A DNA stretch of 64,000 nucleotides from Epibacterium ulvae (GCF_900102795.1 NZ_FMWG01000011.1:62001-126000); one strand, 5' to 3'; counted from the first letter of the stretch, positions 50,986 through 60,425 are shown. Notes: generated from the sequence alone by a model not told the origin. Numbers and translations: made by a program.

Positions 50986-53376
50986 ATGAGTATCAAAAGA
51001 TCCATCATTCAACCCATACTTATATTTGCCATCGCCAGCTTTCTGGCTGGGCTTGTTGCGAGCACCTCTGTCATCTTAGCCACGATACGGCAAAACGCGG
51101 CAACTCAAACCGCTCTGGCGATCAGTTCTGAGGCAGAAGAGATTTACCACGGTATCCACGAAGCTCAATTTTACGTGCAGGATGTACTCTCCTCCAACGA
51201 CAGACCCCATCCCAATCGCCTCGGAGCAGAGTTGAATGCTTTGGTTTCCAACGTAAACGACAATATGCACACGCTGCTCAACCGCCCTCTTCCGGATGAA
51301 TTGAATACGGCGGTCTATGATCTTCTCTTCAGTTACAGCAGCTGGTTCAAGATGGTCAAAAGCCTGCTTGGCCTTACCCCAATACAAACCCCGGTGAGCA
51401 CAGAAATCATCAATCACCGCATCATAGAAATTACTGACAACGCGGAACAAGTTGCAGATCTCGCAACCACTCATGCAAGCGCGGAAGCAGAGCGCGCCAG
51501 TCAGACTATTATTACCGGCCTGCTGATCGGGGCCTGCGTAACATTTGCACTGATGAGCATGGCGATTGCCTACGCGTATCGCAAAGCCAGCGATATCTCT
51601 AACGATATTCTAAAAATATCCTCTCGCGTGGTCAGCCTCACCAGCAAAGAAGACATGCTCGACAACCACAATGGGGATGAACTGGGCGCAGTGAACCGTG
51701 CCATCGACAAACTGCACGATGCCCTACTGGAAAAACGTCGCATCGCGATGAACCTGCGTACAGAAAAACTCCGGGCAGAAGCGGCAACCGCGACAAAGTC
51801 ACGCTTCCTTGCCACGATGAGCCATGAAATCCGCACTCCGATCAATGGCGTGCTTGGGATGGCAGAGATCCTGAATGAATCTGGCCTCACCCCGGAACAG
51901 CGATCATATTCAGAAACCATTCAGGCCTCCTCCGAAGCGCTTTTGCGGATTGTGAATGACATCCTTGATTTTTCAAAACTTGAAGCCGGAAAATCCCAAC
52001 TTCTCGAACAGCCTTTTTCACTGCGTGACGTCGTCTTTGATGTGGCAACGCTCGTAACACCGCTTGCCGATAGCAAAGAGCTAGATATCAGCCTGGACAT
52101 GCCAGAAGACATACCCAGTCATTATATCGGTGACAGCGGACGCATCCGTCAGGTCCTGCTCAATATCATCGGGAATGCGGTGAAATTTACCCTCAAAGGG
52201 CATGTGGACATCACATTGCGTCATACCCCAGACGCAAAATATCCTCTTACAATTGCAATCCAGGATTCAGGCGTCGGCATTCCCGAAGATCAAATTGATC
52301 ATATCTTTAAAGCATTTGAACAGGTCGAAAGCACAACAGCACGCCGCTTTGAAGGCACCGGCCTTGGGCTCGCCATCACAAATCGGTTGATTGAAGCGAT
52401 GGAAGGGGATCTTTCAGCCCGATCCACATTGGGGGAAGGCTCCTGTTTCACAATCCACCTTGATCTGCCCGTTTCAGACATGACAGATCCCGAACGGCAA
52501 GAGCTGCAAGCCCAGCTGCCAAACCTGGAAAACAAGCATCTCGTGCTAGTCTGCCCAATGTCTTACGCTCAGGATATTCGCAAACGATTGTTTGCCTCCT
52601 GGAACATGCAACTCACCATTTTAAACTCCAGCGCTGAAATCATTCCCTATCTTCAACACCATTCCACTGACATTGTCGTCGTTGAAAGCCAGCTCAGCGC
52701 TGTTGATGCCCGCGCGCTTTGTCAATCAATTTGGGACCTGGACATACCAACCAAATTGCCAATCATTTTCTGCAGTGAAAGCAAATACGTCAACGAGCTG
52801 CAACATCTGAAATCGCTTGGTCCAGCCAATGCGCTGATGAAACCCGTGCGCAACAAATACCTGCTGCGTAGCCTGCTGGAAATGACATCGGGCGAAATCG
52901 TCACCAAAACGATAGAACCGCCAGTCGAAACTCAAAAACCCGCCGACACTGATTTTTCTCAACTCCACGTCCTGGTGGCTGAGGACAATCGCACCAATCA
53001 GCTGGTTTTACGTAAAATGCTGCAGCCAACGGGCGTCCAGATGACCTTTTGCAACGATGGTCAGGCCGCTGTCGATGCCGCGCGTTCCGGCATTTTCGAT
53101 ATGGTCCTGATGGACATGTCGATGCCGGTGATGGATGGCGTTCAAGCCACCCGGCATATCCGCGCCCTCGAAGATGAAATGGGGCTCTCCCCCTGTCCAA
53201 TCATCGCGCTGACCGCCAATGTGATGGACACGGACGAACAGGCCTGCCGCGATGCGGGCATGGACGATTTCCTGACCAAACCGGTGCGTAAAAATCTTTT
53301 GCTAGACCGCTTGCGCTATTGGTCAAAACCGACCGCCAACGGAAATCTTGAAACCAAGCAGGTAAGCGGGCTGTGA
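50986..53376 (+). CDS. Hybrid sensor histidine kinase with a degenerate and an intact receiver domain
   Basis: A roughly 796-residue membrane kinase. Helices at about 9-30 and 175-197 flank a periplasmic helical sensor; a HAMP-like segment follows, then HisKA (FLATMSHEIRTPINGVLGMAE), HATPase (LLNIIGNAVKFT; DSGVGIPEDQIDHIF; GTGLGLAI), and two receiver-like domains. The first receiver (about 510-620) has Glu-Ser in IVVVESQLSA where the phospho-Asp should be. The second (about 658-775) is intact: LVAEDNRTNQ, VLMDMSMPVMDG and LTKPVRK. No HPt domain or cognate regulator is adjacent. ATG 50986 was taken; GTG 50971 is possible. Confidence 0.9.
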   Translation: MSIKRSIIQPILIFAIASFLAGLVASTSVILATIRQNAATQTALAISSEAEEIYHGIHEAQFYVQDVLSSNDRPHPNRLGAELNALVSNVNDNMHTLLNRPLPDELNTAVYDLLFSYSSWFKMVKSLLGLTPIQTPVSTEIINHRIIEITDNAEQVADLATTHASAEAERASQTIITGLLIGACVTFALMSMAIAYAYRKASDISNDILKISSRVVSLTSKEDMLDNHNGDELGAVNRAIDKLHDALLEKRRIAMNLRTEKLRAEAATATKSRFLATMSHEIRTPINGVLGMAEILNESGLTPEQRSYSETIQASSEALLRIVNDILDFSKLEAGKSQLLEQPFSLRDVVFDVATLVTPLADSKELDISLDMPEDIPSHYIGDSGRIRQVLLNIIGNAVKFTLKGHVDITLRHTPDAKYPLTIAIQDSGVGIPEDQIDHIFKAFEQVESTTARRFEGTGLGLAITNRLIEAMEGDLSARSTLGEGSCFTIHLDLPVSDMTDPERQELQAQLPNLENKHLVLVCPMSYAQDIRKRLFASWNMQLTILNSSAEIIPYLQHHSTDIVVVESQLSAVDARALCQSIWDLDIPTKLPIIFCSESKYVNELQHLKSLGPANALMKPVRNKYLLRSLLEMTSGEIVTKTIEPPVETQKPADTDFSQLHVLVAEDNRTNQLVLRKMLQPTGVQMTFCNDGQAAVDAARSGIFDMVLMDMSMPVMDGVQATRHIRALEDEMGLSPCPIIALTANVMDTDEQACRDAGMDDFLTKPVRKNLLLDRLRYWSKPTANGNLETKQVSGL

Positions 53377-53386
53377 CCTCTGATCG

Positions 53387-55069
53387 TCAGGTGTAGTTTT
53401 TCTTACGTGACATCTTCCCAATTCCCGGATTCAGACTGTTTGTGGGATCCACCGATTTGTAAAAGGCGGCCAATTCTGGCTTGGCTGGGTAAACATGCCC
53501 GACATTGTGCTCAGACGGGTATTCAGCCCCGCGTTGATCCAGAATATCCAGCATCATCTGCTTGACCACCTTTGGATCTGATCCCTTTTTCACCACATAA
53601 TCCTGATGCATCACATGGCACATCAAATGGCCATAATATAGCTTGTGCACCAAATGCTGCGTGATCTCCTCGGGCAGTTGTTCAAACCAATTACGATCAT
53701 TGCGCCGCAGGCCGATATCCAGCGCCAGAATATCTTCCACATCGCCTGCATGAACCGCCATATACCGCACTGCTGCCCCTGCAGCGGCAAACCGGTGCAA
53801 GCCTGCCATCTTGGCCTCACGCGGGGTGCATTCAAAATATGCAAGCTGTCCCTCAGCCTGCATCTGCGCCAACATCTCGCGCGCCTCAGCAATCCCGCCA
53901 TCATGCATTTTCAGGATCAGATGATGCGGGAACTGGGCCCGGTACGCTCGCATCCGCTCTGGCACGATATCGGGCCAGAATTTCATGGCAAACTGCATGA
54001 AACGATCGGTGAAAAAGCGCATCCCCGGCACATTTTTCAAAAGCCCGTCAATCCGGCCTTTCAAGGCAAAAAACAGGGGCAAACGATCTGTCCCCAGTTT
54101 GTCGATCATCACCATAGTGTCTTTGCCATAGCGGTCTGAGACATCAAACGTCTCTTCATGCATATATTCGGCACTGACCGGCAGCGTCTGAAAACTGCCC
54201 AAAACCCGGCGACGTAACTCCGTAAGCGCAGTTGTATCACTCGTTCCGATGTAAAATGTGCGCTCTTCCGCGTTTTTCGCAAAAGTGTCCAAACGCACTG
54301 CGAAAACAGCCAGCTTCCCAGCACAACCAGACACCTCATGTAAACACGAAGGATCTGCGTTATAACGCGATGGCGTATCCGCCTCGATATCACGCACCCG
54401 GCGGATGTAATCCTTATCCGACGCAACACGGTTGTCGTCCACCACATCCGCTGCCGTATAATCCGCCATCTGCAACCGGCCTAAGATCTCTTCCGGCGTC
54501 TCCCCCAGTTCAATCCCCAGATGGTTGACCAGCTCCAACCTGCCCTCTGCGGTGATCTGTGCAAACAGCGCCAGTTCGGTATAGGCCGGCCCCCGCTCAA
54601 CCAAGGCACCACCAGAATTGTTGCACACCCCACCAACAATGGTTGCGCCAATGCTAGATGATCCAATCACCGAATGCGGCTGTCGCCCCAAAGGCGCCAG
54701 CAAGCGCTCCAGCGCAAATAGAGTCGCGCCCGGAAAGCTCACCACTTGCGCGCCCTCTTTGACCAGCTGCAGCTGATCCATGCGCAACGTATTGATCACC
54801 ACTGCACGACGATCATAAGCGCCTTTTGGTGTTGATCCTTCGGTCAGCCCTGTATTGGCTGATTGCATGACAATGATTTTATCTGCCGCAACACAGGCCT
54901 GCAAAACCTGCCATTGCTCCAGCAACGTCCCCGGCCGCACAACCGCCAGCGCATCCCCTTCGCCAGATCGAAACCCACGCCGAAATCGCTGGGTCGCGCT
55001 GTCAGCCGTCAACACATAGGCTTTGCCCACAATCGCCTGCAGGCGGACAATCAGATCGTGATCGGTCAT
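53387..55069 (-). CDS. dld: D-lactate dehydrogenase, quinone-dependent FAD enzyme
   Basis: The 560-residue protein matches respiratory Dld: FAD-binding PCMH segments VMQSANTGLTEGSTPKGAYDRRAVVINTLRM and GSSSIGATIVGGVCNNSGGALVERGPAYTEL, the cap domain (DKLGTDRLPLFFALKGRIDG; RFFTDRFMQFAMKFWPDIVPERM) and a C-terminal membrane-binding part ending in EYPSEHNVGHVYPAKPELAAFYKSVDPTNSLNPGIGKM. It oxidises D-lactate to pyruvate at the inner membrane. It is third in an operon behind a TRAP importer, with AAGGAG before its start. The call is firm. Confidence 0.95.
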   Translation of the reverse strand: MTDHDLIVRLQAIVGKAYVLTADSATQRFRRGFRSGEGDALAVVRPGTLLEQWQVLQACVAADKIIVMQSANTGLTEGSTPKGAYDRRAVVINTLRMDQLQLVKEGAQVVSFPGATLFALERLLAPLGRQPHSVIGSSSIGATIVGGVCNNSGGALVERGPAYTELALFAQITAEGRLELVNHLGIELGETPEEILGRLQMADYTAADVVDDNRVASDKDYIRRVRDIEADTPSRYNADPSCLHEVSGCAGKLAVFAVRLDTFAKNAEERTFYIGTSDTTALTELRRRVLGSFQTLPVSAEYMHEETFDVSDRYGKDTMVMIDKLGTDRLPLFFALKGRIDGLLKNVPGMRFFTDRFMQFAMKFWPDIVPERMRAYRAQFPHHLILKMHDGGIAEAREMLAQMQAEGQLAYFECTPREAKMAGLHRFAAAGAAVRYMAVHAGDVEDILALDIGLRRNDRNWFEQLPEEITQHLVHKLYYGHLMCHVMHQDYVVKKGSDPKVVKQMMLDILDQRGAEYPSEHNVGHVYPAKPELAAFYKSVDPTNSLNPGIGKMSRKKNYT

Positions 55070-55095
55070 CAGGCTTGCACTCCTTATCCAGTCGT

Positions 55096-55121
55096 TCCTC
55101 CGGCCCCAACAGGCCGAAGGA
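55096..55121 (-). terminator. Stem-loop between the TRAP permease gene and dld
   Basis: TCCTCCGGCC (55096-55105) and GGCCGAAGGA (55112-55121) pair with one mismatch around a 6-base loop. No T-run follows. It may tune dld expression within the operon. Confidence 0.45.
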
Positions 55122-55129
55122 TGAGATAT

Positions 55130-57196
55130 TTAATACGCAACAGACGGCAGCCAGGTCGCAAGGGCAGGCCATAAAAAGACCAACGCTAACCCGGTAAGCT
55201 GCAACAAAACAAAGGGAATAATGCCTTTGTAAATATCCATCAGCTTGATCTCAGGGGGGCAGACCCCCTTAAGATAGAACAAGGCAAACCCAACCGGCGG
55301 CGTCAGGAATGAAGTCTGCAGCGTCACCGCAACCAGGATCACAAACCACACCAGCGCAGGTTCATCAATCGCGTCAAATCCGGGCACATCCAGCCCCAAT
55401 CCATTCACAATCGGGCGCATCAAAGGCAGCACAATCAGCGTGATCTCAATCCAGTCCAGAACAAAACCCAGCAAAAACACGATGAACAGAATGAACAGCA
55501 CTGTGCCGGTCGGTCCAAATCCTGTGCTTTGGATGGTGTGTTCAATCAGCTCATCGCCACCCAACTCGCGCAGCACATATGAAAACACTGTCGCCCCAAG
55601 GAAGATCGCAAAGATATAAGCCGTGGTGTTAAAGGTCGATTTCAACACGTTCACCAGCTTCTGCAAGGTCAGTTTGCGATACAAAAGCGCCAGCAACGTC
55701 GCCCCAAGCGCCCCAACACCAGATGCTTCGGTTGGCGTGGTCAACCCAGCAAAAATAGATCCTAACACAGCCAAAATCAGAGCCAATGTCGGTAAAACCG
55801 CCACCAGTACATCCTTCAGCGCCGCCCAATCCGGGCGTTTTGCGCCCTCTGGCACCGGGGCGACATCGCGTTTGATCAATGCAATCACAAAGATATAGGT
55901 CAGATACAGCACGCCAATGATCACGCCCGGAAAGACCGCCGCCATAAACAGATCCCCCACTGATAGCGCCATCTGATCCGCCATAATCACCAGCATGATC
56001 GACGGCGGGATCAAAATCCCCAACGTGCCTGAGGCCGAAACCACACCCGCCGCCAGCGAAGGATTGTATTTTTGCTGCATCATAGATGGCAGCGACAACA
56101 CGCCCAGCAAAACAACAGACGCCCCGATAATCCCGGTCGAAGCCGCTAGAATGATACCGATCAGTGTTACCGTGATCGCCAAACCGCCACGCACCGTGCC
56201 AAACAGGCGCTGCATTGCCCCCATCAGGCGCTCAGCCACGCCGCTTTCATCCAGCATCAGCCCCATGAAAATAAACATCGGCAGGGCCACCAGAACCGCA
56301 TTGGACATGGTCGCATAGACTCGGTTCACCACCGCGCCAAGCGTCAGATAATCAAGCCCGGTAAAGGTGCTTTCCAGCCCCGTCCACAGCATCAGATCAT
56401 TGTCAAAAAGATAGGCCAGACCACAATAGGCCACACCCACACCCGCCAGCGTCCAAGCGACGGGAAAGCCAGTAAACAACAACGCAATAAAGGTCAGGAA
56501 CATCGCGATGACTAGCTTTTCCTCGGTGGTTTCCACCACAAAGGTCAAGCCCGTCGCCACTACGGCAAAGCCCACCAACGCCCAAAGGATCAGGCGCAGA
56601 TCTTTGCCTTTGCGTTCGTCCGGCGCATTCACAAACAGGGCGTGCGCATCATGGATCAAGCGCGCCAGCGCCGCAACGGCAAGCAAGACAAAGCTGACCG
56701 GGATAACCGCTTTCAGTGCCCAGCGGCCAGGCAAACCGGTTGGGCTGTCGGAACGTTCATTCACCCGCCAGCTTTCATAGAAATAATCATACCCCTGATC
56801 GATCATCAGATAGATAAACGGCACCAAAAGTGTCAGGATACCAATCACTTCGATAATCCGCTGCGCGCGACGGCTCAGCTGCATATAAAGCAGGTCGACC
56901 CGCACATGGCTGTCAGTCACCAGCGCAAAAGAGATCCCCACCATGGTGACAAGACCATAGAAATGCCATTGAATCTCATCCAGCTTGGGGAAGTTCTGGT
57001 TCAGCAGATAGCGAAACGCAACCTGTGCGACAATAGCAGCAATCAGCAGGATATTCGCCCACATCACCACCGAACCGATGCGTTTTACAGTGGTGTCCAG
57101 CGCAACAGCAATCGGCTGGCGATCGCGATCCTCGTGCTCCTGAATTTGCTCGTATACATCCACCGGATCATCCGGCACAGGTCGCGTATCCGCCAT
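55130..57196 (-). CDS. TRAP transporter fused permease (DctQ-DctM)
   Basis: About 688 residues from ATG 57196 (AGGAGG upstream; the frame is open further). The first 230 or so residues are a DctQ-like four-helix unit with SFALVTDSHVRVDLLYMQLSRRAQ. The rest is DctM, with MLDESGVAERLMGAM, IILAASTGIIGASVVLLGVLSLPSMMQ, SASGTLGILIPPSIMLVIMADQM and TPPVGFALFYLKGV. Such fusions serve TRAP systems of the mannitol/lactate and alpha-keto acid type. With the adjacent DctP and dld the cargo is probably lactate. Confidence 0.92.
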   Translation of the reverse strand: MADTRPVPDDPVDVYEQIQEHEDRDRQPIAVALDTTVKRIGSVVMWANILLIAAIVAQVAFRYLLNQNFPKLDEIQWHFYGLVTMVGISFALVTDSHVRVDLLYMQLSRRAQRIIEVIGILTLLVPFIYLMIDQGYDYFYESWRVNERSDSPTGLPGRWALKAVIPVSFVLLAVAALARLIHDAHALFVNAPDERKGKDLRLILWALVGFAVVATGLTFVVETTEEKLVIAMFLTFIALLFTGFPVAWTLAGVGVAYCGLAYLFDNDLMLWTGLESTFTGLDYLTLGAVVNRVYATMSNAVLVALPMFIFMGLMLDESGVAERLMGAMQRLFGTVRGGLAITVTLIGIILAASTGIIGASVVLLGVLSLPSMMQQKYNPSLAAGVVSASGTLGILIPPSIMLVIMADQMALSVGDLFMAAVFPGVIIGVLYLTYIFVIALIKRDVAPVPEGAKRPDWAALKDVLVAVLPTLALILAVLGSIFAGLTTPTEASGVGALGATLLALLYRKLTLQKLVNVLKSTFNTTAYIFAIFLGATVFSYVLRELGGDELIEHTIQSTGFGPTGTVLFILFIVFLLGFVLDWIEITLIVLPLMRPIVNGLGLDVPGFDAIDEPALVWFVILVAVTLQTSFLTPPVGFALFYLKGVCPPEIKLMDIYKGIIPFVLLQLTGLALVFLWPALATWLPSVAY

Positions 57197-57295
57197 AGGC
57201 TTTTCCTCCTTTTGGGCATGCCGCCCCAATGCGCGACGACACAGGCGGGACAAATCCCGCAAACGGTTTGAAATATGAGAAAATCAGGCAAAAAG

Positions 57296-57318
57296 GGGGG
57301 AGCGAAATAAGCTCCCCC
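57296..57318 (-). terminator. Terminator-like stem-loop between dctP and the fused permease gene
   Basis: GGGGGAGC (57296-57303) and GCTCCCCC (57311-57318) form a perfect 8-bp stem with a 7-base loop, followed on the minus strand by a C and TTTTT. It should attenuate transcription after the binding-protein gene. Confidence 0.75.
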
Positions 57319-57347
57319 ACCAGTCAAACAGGGAGGTAAACCCGGTT

Positions 57348-58412
57348 TTACTTACGTGGTAAAAACGCGTTCTCTTTCCAAACCTTATACCCATCCCGGA
57401 AGTCGTTCAGATCAGCCAGAACCGTGGCAAAGAATTCGTTGTTGGCAGCTTCTTCTTCGGCAACCTCATTCCAGGTTGTCTCAAAGATCTCCAGCATCTC
57501 ATCACTCCATTGTTTGATGTGGACGCCGTTGTTTTCAACGTTATCAATCAATGCCGCGTGCTGAATGGCTTCGCCTTCCGCAAAACTATCCGCCATCGAC
57601 GCTTTACAGGCGTTTTCGATGATCGCCTTGTGCTGATCAGAAGCGTCATTCCAGACGTCTTTGTTAATCAGCAATTCAAACACAGTCGCTTGCTGGTGCC
57701 AGCCGGGGAAATAGTTGTATTTCACCAGCTTGTGGAACCCAAGACGCGCGTCAATCGCGGGCATGGAAAATTCGGTCGCGTCAATCGCCCCTTTTTCCAA
57801 CGCCGGGAAAATCTCACCGCCGGGCAAAAGCGACGTCGCCACGCCCAATTTCTGCATCACTTTACCGCCAAGACCAAAAAAGCGCATTTTCAGCCCGTCC
57901 AGATCTTCTGGGCTGTTGATCTCATTTGCGAACCAGCCAGAGGTCTCAGGCGCGATCACCGCACAGGGCAGAACTTTTACGTTATAGCCTGCCTGATCAT
58001 ACATTTCCTGATACAGGGTCATGCCGTTGCCATAGTACATCCACGCCATGTATTCGCCTGCTTCCGGTCCAAAAGGAACCGCAGAAAACAGCGGCGCAGC
58101 TGGGATTTTGCCAGCCCAATAGCCCGCCGTGGTGTAGCCGGAATTGATCTTACCCGAAGAGACCGCATCCAAAATTTCAAACGCAGGGACCAATTTGCCG
58201 GGCTCATAGATTTTCATCTTCAAGGTTTTACCGGACATCAGCTCCAGCTGCTCCGCCACGCGCGGGATTGGTGAACCCAAACCGGGCAATGAGGACGAAA
58301 AGGCAATTGGCGTCTTCAGCAGCAGCTTATCAGCCGCCTGGGCTGCGGGGGCCGCAGCCACAGTTGCAGCAACGACAGCGGCAATCGCCATACCAGTCAG
58401 GGTCTTTTTCAT
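57348..58412 (-). CDS. TRAP transporter substrate-binding protein, probable lactate/2-hydroxy- or 2-keto-acid binder
   Basis: A 354-residue protein from ATG 58412 (GGAGGAGACATC ribosome site), with a signal peptide ending AQA at about 24-26. It belongs to the larger DctP branch that includes alpha-keto acid (TakP) and calcium-lactate binders: YTTAGYWAGKIPAAPLFSAVPFGPEAGEYMAWMYYGNG, WFANEINSPEDLDGLKMRFFGLGGKVMQKLGV and DATEFSMPAIDARLGF. It heads the operon ending in dld, supporting lactate as ligand. A palindromic operator lies 48-64 bp upstream. Confidence 0.9.
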   Translation of the reverse strand: MKKTLTGMAIAAVVAATVAAAPAAQAADKLLLKTPIAFSSSLPGLGSPIPRVAEQLELMSGKTLKMKIYEPGKLVPAFEILDAVSSGKINSGYTTAGYWAGKIPAAPLFSAVPFGPEAGEYMAWMYYGNGMTLYQEMYDQAGYNVKVLPCAVIAPETSGWFANEINSPEDLDGLKMRFFGLGGKVMQKLGVATSLLPGGEIFPALEKGAIDATEFSMPAIDARLGFHKLVKYNYFPGWHQQATVFELLINKDVWNDASDQHKAIIENACKASMADSFAEGEAIQHAALIDNVENNGVHIKQWSDEMLEIFETTWNEVAEEEAANNEFFATVLADLNDFRDGYKVWKENAFLPRK

Positions 58413-58459
58413 GATGTCTCCTCCAAACTTCGCTGTGCATAAAACGCAGCGCTCCGGAA

Positions 58460-58476
58460 GGTAAATATTATTTACC
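58460..58476. promoter_or_regulatory. Palindromic operator for the PdhR/LldR-type regulator
   Basis: GGTAAATATTATTTACC is a perfect 17-bp palindrome centred on 58468, upstream of the TRAP/dld operon. Further GGTAAA or TTTACC half-sites occur near 58499-58507 and 58667-58672 in the same 309-bp divergent region (58413-58721). GGT-N-ACC dyads are typical of FadR/PdhR/LldR-type GntR proteins. Confidence 0.65.
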
Positions 58477-58721
58477 ATTACATTTGGTCAACAATTTAAT
58501 TTACCACTGAACTGGAAAATAGCACTTAGAATGCTCGAAAACTTCACCAAAACCTCGGAAAAATATCATTCTTTGTCCATAAATTATTTATATTTATCAA
58601 TTGGATGACATTGAGGGATCGCGACAGCCAGCAAAGAGAGCGACCCTTGCTCTTATTCCTTAAGCTGGTAAAGTAAATTAATAACCCTTTCCTTTGATCT
58701 TCACCGCAAAGCACCCGATTT

Positions 58722-59495
58722 ATGAGCGACACACATCCGTTTGACCCCATTGGACACGAATCAATTGCCGAAGCTGTGGTGGAGCAAATCGAAACCATGA
58801 TCGTTGAAAGCATCCTGAAAGAAGGGCGCAAATTGCCTTCTGAACGGGATCTGGCCGAAGCCCTTGGCGTCTCGCGCCCCAAGTTGCGCGAAGCTTTGCA
58901 AACACTCGAAGCGCGCGGCCTCGTGCATGTCCGCCATGGGGAAGGCACCTTTATCGCCAATCTGACGGGGCGGGCCATGTCCCCTGCCCTGCTCTCGCTT
59001 TATACACGCCACGGCGAAGCCTTTTACGACTATCTGGAATACCGTCGCGAACAAGAGGCCTTTGCCGCCCGCCTTGCTGCAGAACGTGCAACCGCCTCAG
59101 ACAAAGAGCGGCTCAAGCAAATTATCATCGAAATGCAGGCCGCCTGGGAAAACGAAGACAGCGAGGCCTCACAAGAAGCTGACATCCACCTGCACACTGC
59201 AATCGTGGACGCCAGCCAGAACACCACATTGATGCATATGATGGCCTCGGTCTATGATCTGACCCGGCAGGGTGTTTTCTACAATCGCGCCTATCTGCGC
59301 ACCATGGACGGCAGCGGCGAAGCGCTGTTGCAGCAGCATAAAAACATCGTCGATGCCATCCTTGATGGTGATCCTGCCCGCGCTGACCATGCAGCCCGCA
59401 TGCATATGGATTTTGTCGAACAAAGCTTTCGCAAAGGTCAGGAACAACAACGCCGCGAACGCCGCGCCAGCAAACGGCGCACATTATCGTCGTAA
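58722..59495 (+). CDS. GntR family regulator, FadR/PdhR/LldR type
   Basis: The 257-residue regulator has a winged helix at about 14-80 (IAEAVVEQIETMIVESILKEGRKLPSERDLAEALGVSRPKLREAL) and an FCD domain with HLHTAIVDASQN and a later LLQQHKNIVDAILDGDPARADHAARMHM. The tail is basic. It is divergent from the lactate TRAP/dld operon and resembles LldR/PdhR, which sense lactate or pyruvate. Control of that operon through the palindrome at 58460-58476 is inferred from position. Confidence 0.9.
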   Translation: MSDTHPFDPIGHESIAEAVVEQIETMIVESILKEGRKLPSERDLAEALGVSRPKLREALQTLEARGLVHVRHGEGTFIANLTGRAMSPALLSLYTRHGEAFYDYLEYRREQEAFAARLAAERATASDKERLKQIIIEMQAAWENEDSEASQEADIHLHTAIVDASQNTTLMHMMASVYDLTRQGVFYNRAYLRTMDGSGEALLQQHKNIVDAILDGDPARADHAARMHMDFVEQSFRKGQEQQRRERRASKRRTLSS

Positions 59496-59610
59496 ATTCC
59501 ACACCTGTGTCTCGCTGTTGCGATCTACACGCGCGCTGGCTTGTTCTGGTGTTAAGGCTGGTGTGCAAGGATGCGATTTCACCGCTGATACATCCCGCAC
59601 CCGCCATAGA

Positions 59611-59637
59611 TCGGAGGTTTCGCTGCGAAACCTCCGA
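59611..59637. repeat. parS-like palindrome, copy 1
   Basis: A 27-bp palindrome centred on T59624 with core GTTTCGCTGCGAAAC and perfect 13-bp arms. It lies between convergent genes, 1.5 kb beyond parB. A spacer of one base is too small for a terminator loop, and the same core recurs at three other places near parAB. Confidence 0.75.
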
Positions 59638-59654
59638 TACCTTAAAAGCGCCGA

Positions 59655-60425
59655 TCAAATCGCCCCAATCACTGCGCGCATTTCCTCTTCCACCCCCGGA
59701 ACAACCGCCAGAAACGGGCCGCCATTTGGAATAAAGGAAAGCACATCCGGGCTGATGATCCTGGCCCCGGCCTCCTCAAGGATCAGACGCATCGCAAACA
59801 CATCCCATGCATTGACCTGCCGCTCCCAATAGGCCTCGGCCCGGCCCAACGCGAGGGCCAGCAGGCTGACGACGGCACAGCCGTTGCGACGATACTCCAT
59901 CCCCGCCTCTAGCGCCTTGCCGATGATTTCAAGATGTCCCGGCACGGTCTGACGCGCCGACCAGCCCAGCATCAAAAGCGCCATTTTAGGATCTTGGCAC
60001 TGCGATAGCGCGACTTCACCCACGTTAGATCCTGCGCCTTTGCCCTTTTCGGCCCAGATCATGATATTCAGATCCGGGGCGCAAATCCCCCCATGGGTGA
60101 TAATCCCGTCTTGCACAAAGGCAATAGACACCGCCCAATCGGGCGCGCCCCGCATATAGTTTGCTGTGCCATCAATCGGATCAACAACCCACAACGCAGG
60201 CCCCTCTCCGCTTTGGCCCGCCTCTTCCCCCAAGACATGTTCATTCGGATAAGCCTCAGCAATGCGCGACCGGATCAATTCCTCAACCGCCCGATCTGCC
60301 ACCGTGACAAAATCCTGATGCCCTTTTGTTTCAACAAACCCGTCTCCCTGCGCACTCCGCAAGTCCTGCGCCAGCGCGCCAGCTTCGGCCGAGAGATTCT
60401 GAATAAAGGTCAATCGATCCTGCAT
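59655..60425 (-). CDS. Inositol monophosphatase family protein
   Basis: The 256-residue phosphatase has the family metal motifs: GEEAGQSGEGPALWVVDPIDGTANYMRG (Glu at the first site, DPIDGT at the second) and the third Asp in WDVFAMRLILEEAG. Members hydrolyse inositol phosphates, histidinol phosphate, fructose 1,6-bisphosphate or PAP, all with magnesium. The gene stands alone on the minus strand, divergent from a 2H phosphoesterase gene 99 bp away, and nothing nearby indicates its substrate. Confidence 0.9.
   Translation of the reverse strand: MQDRLTFIQNLSAEAGALAQDLRSAQGDGFVETKGHQDFVTVADRAVEELIRSRIAEAYPNEHVLGEEAGQSGEGPALWVVDPIDGTANYMRGAPDWAVSIAFVQDGIITHGGICAPDLNIMIWAEKGKGAGSNVGEVALSQCQDPKMALLMLGWSARQTVPGHLEIIGKALEAGMEYRRNGCAVVSLLALALGRAEAYWERQVNAWDVFAMRLILEEAGARIISPDVLSFIPNGGPFLAVVPGVEEEMRAVIGAI

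Noticed and set aside
59611-59637. Terminator for the convergent GntR and phosphatase genes
   Set aside because: The arms meet around a single base, leaving no loop, and the same core recurs inside parA and beside the origin, which favours a parS role.
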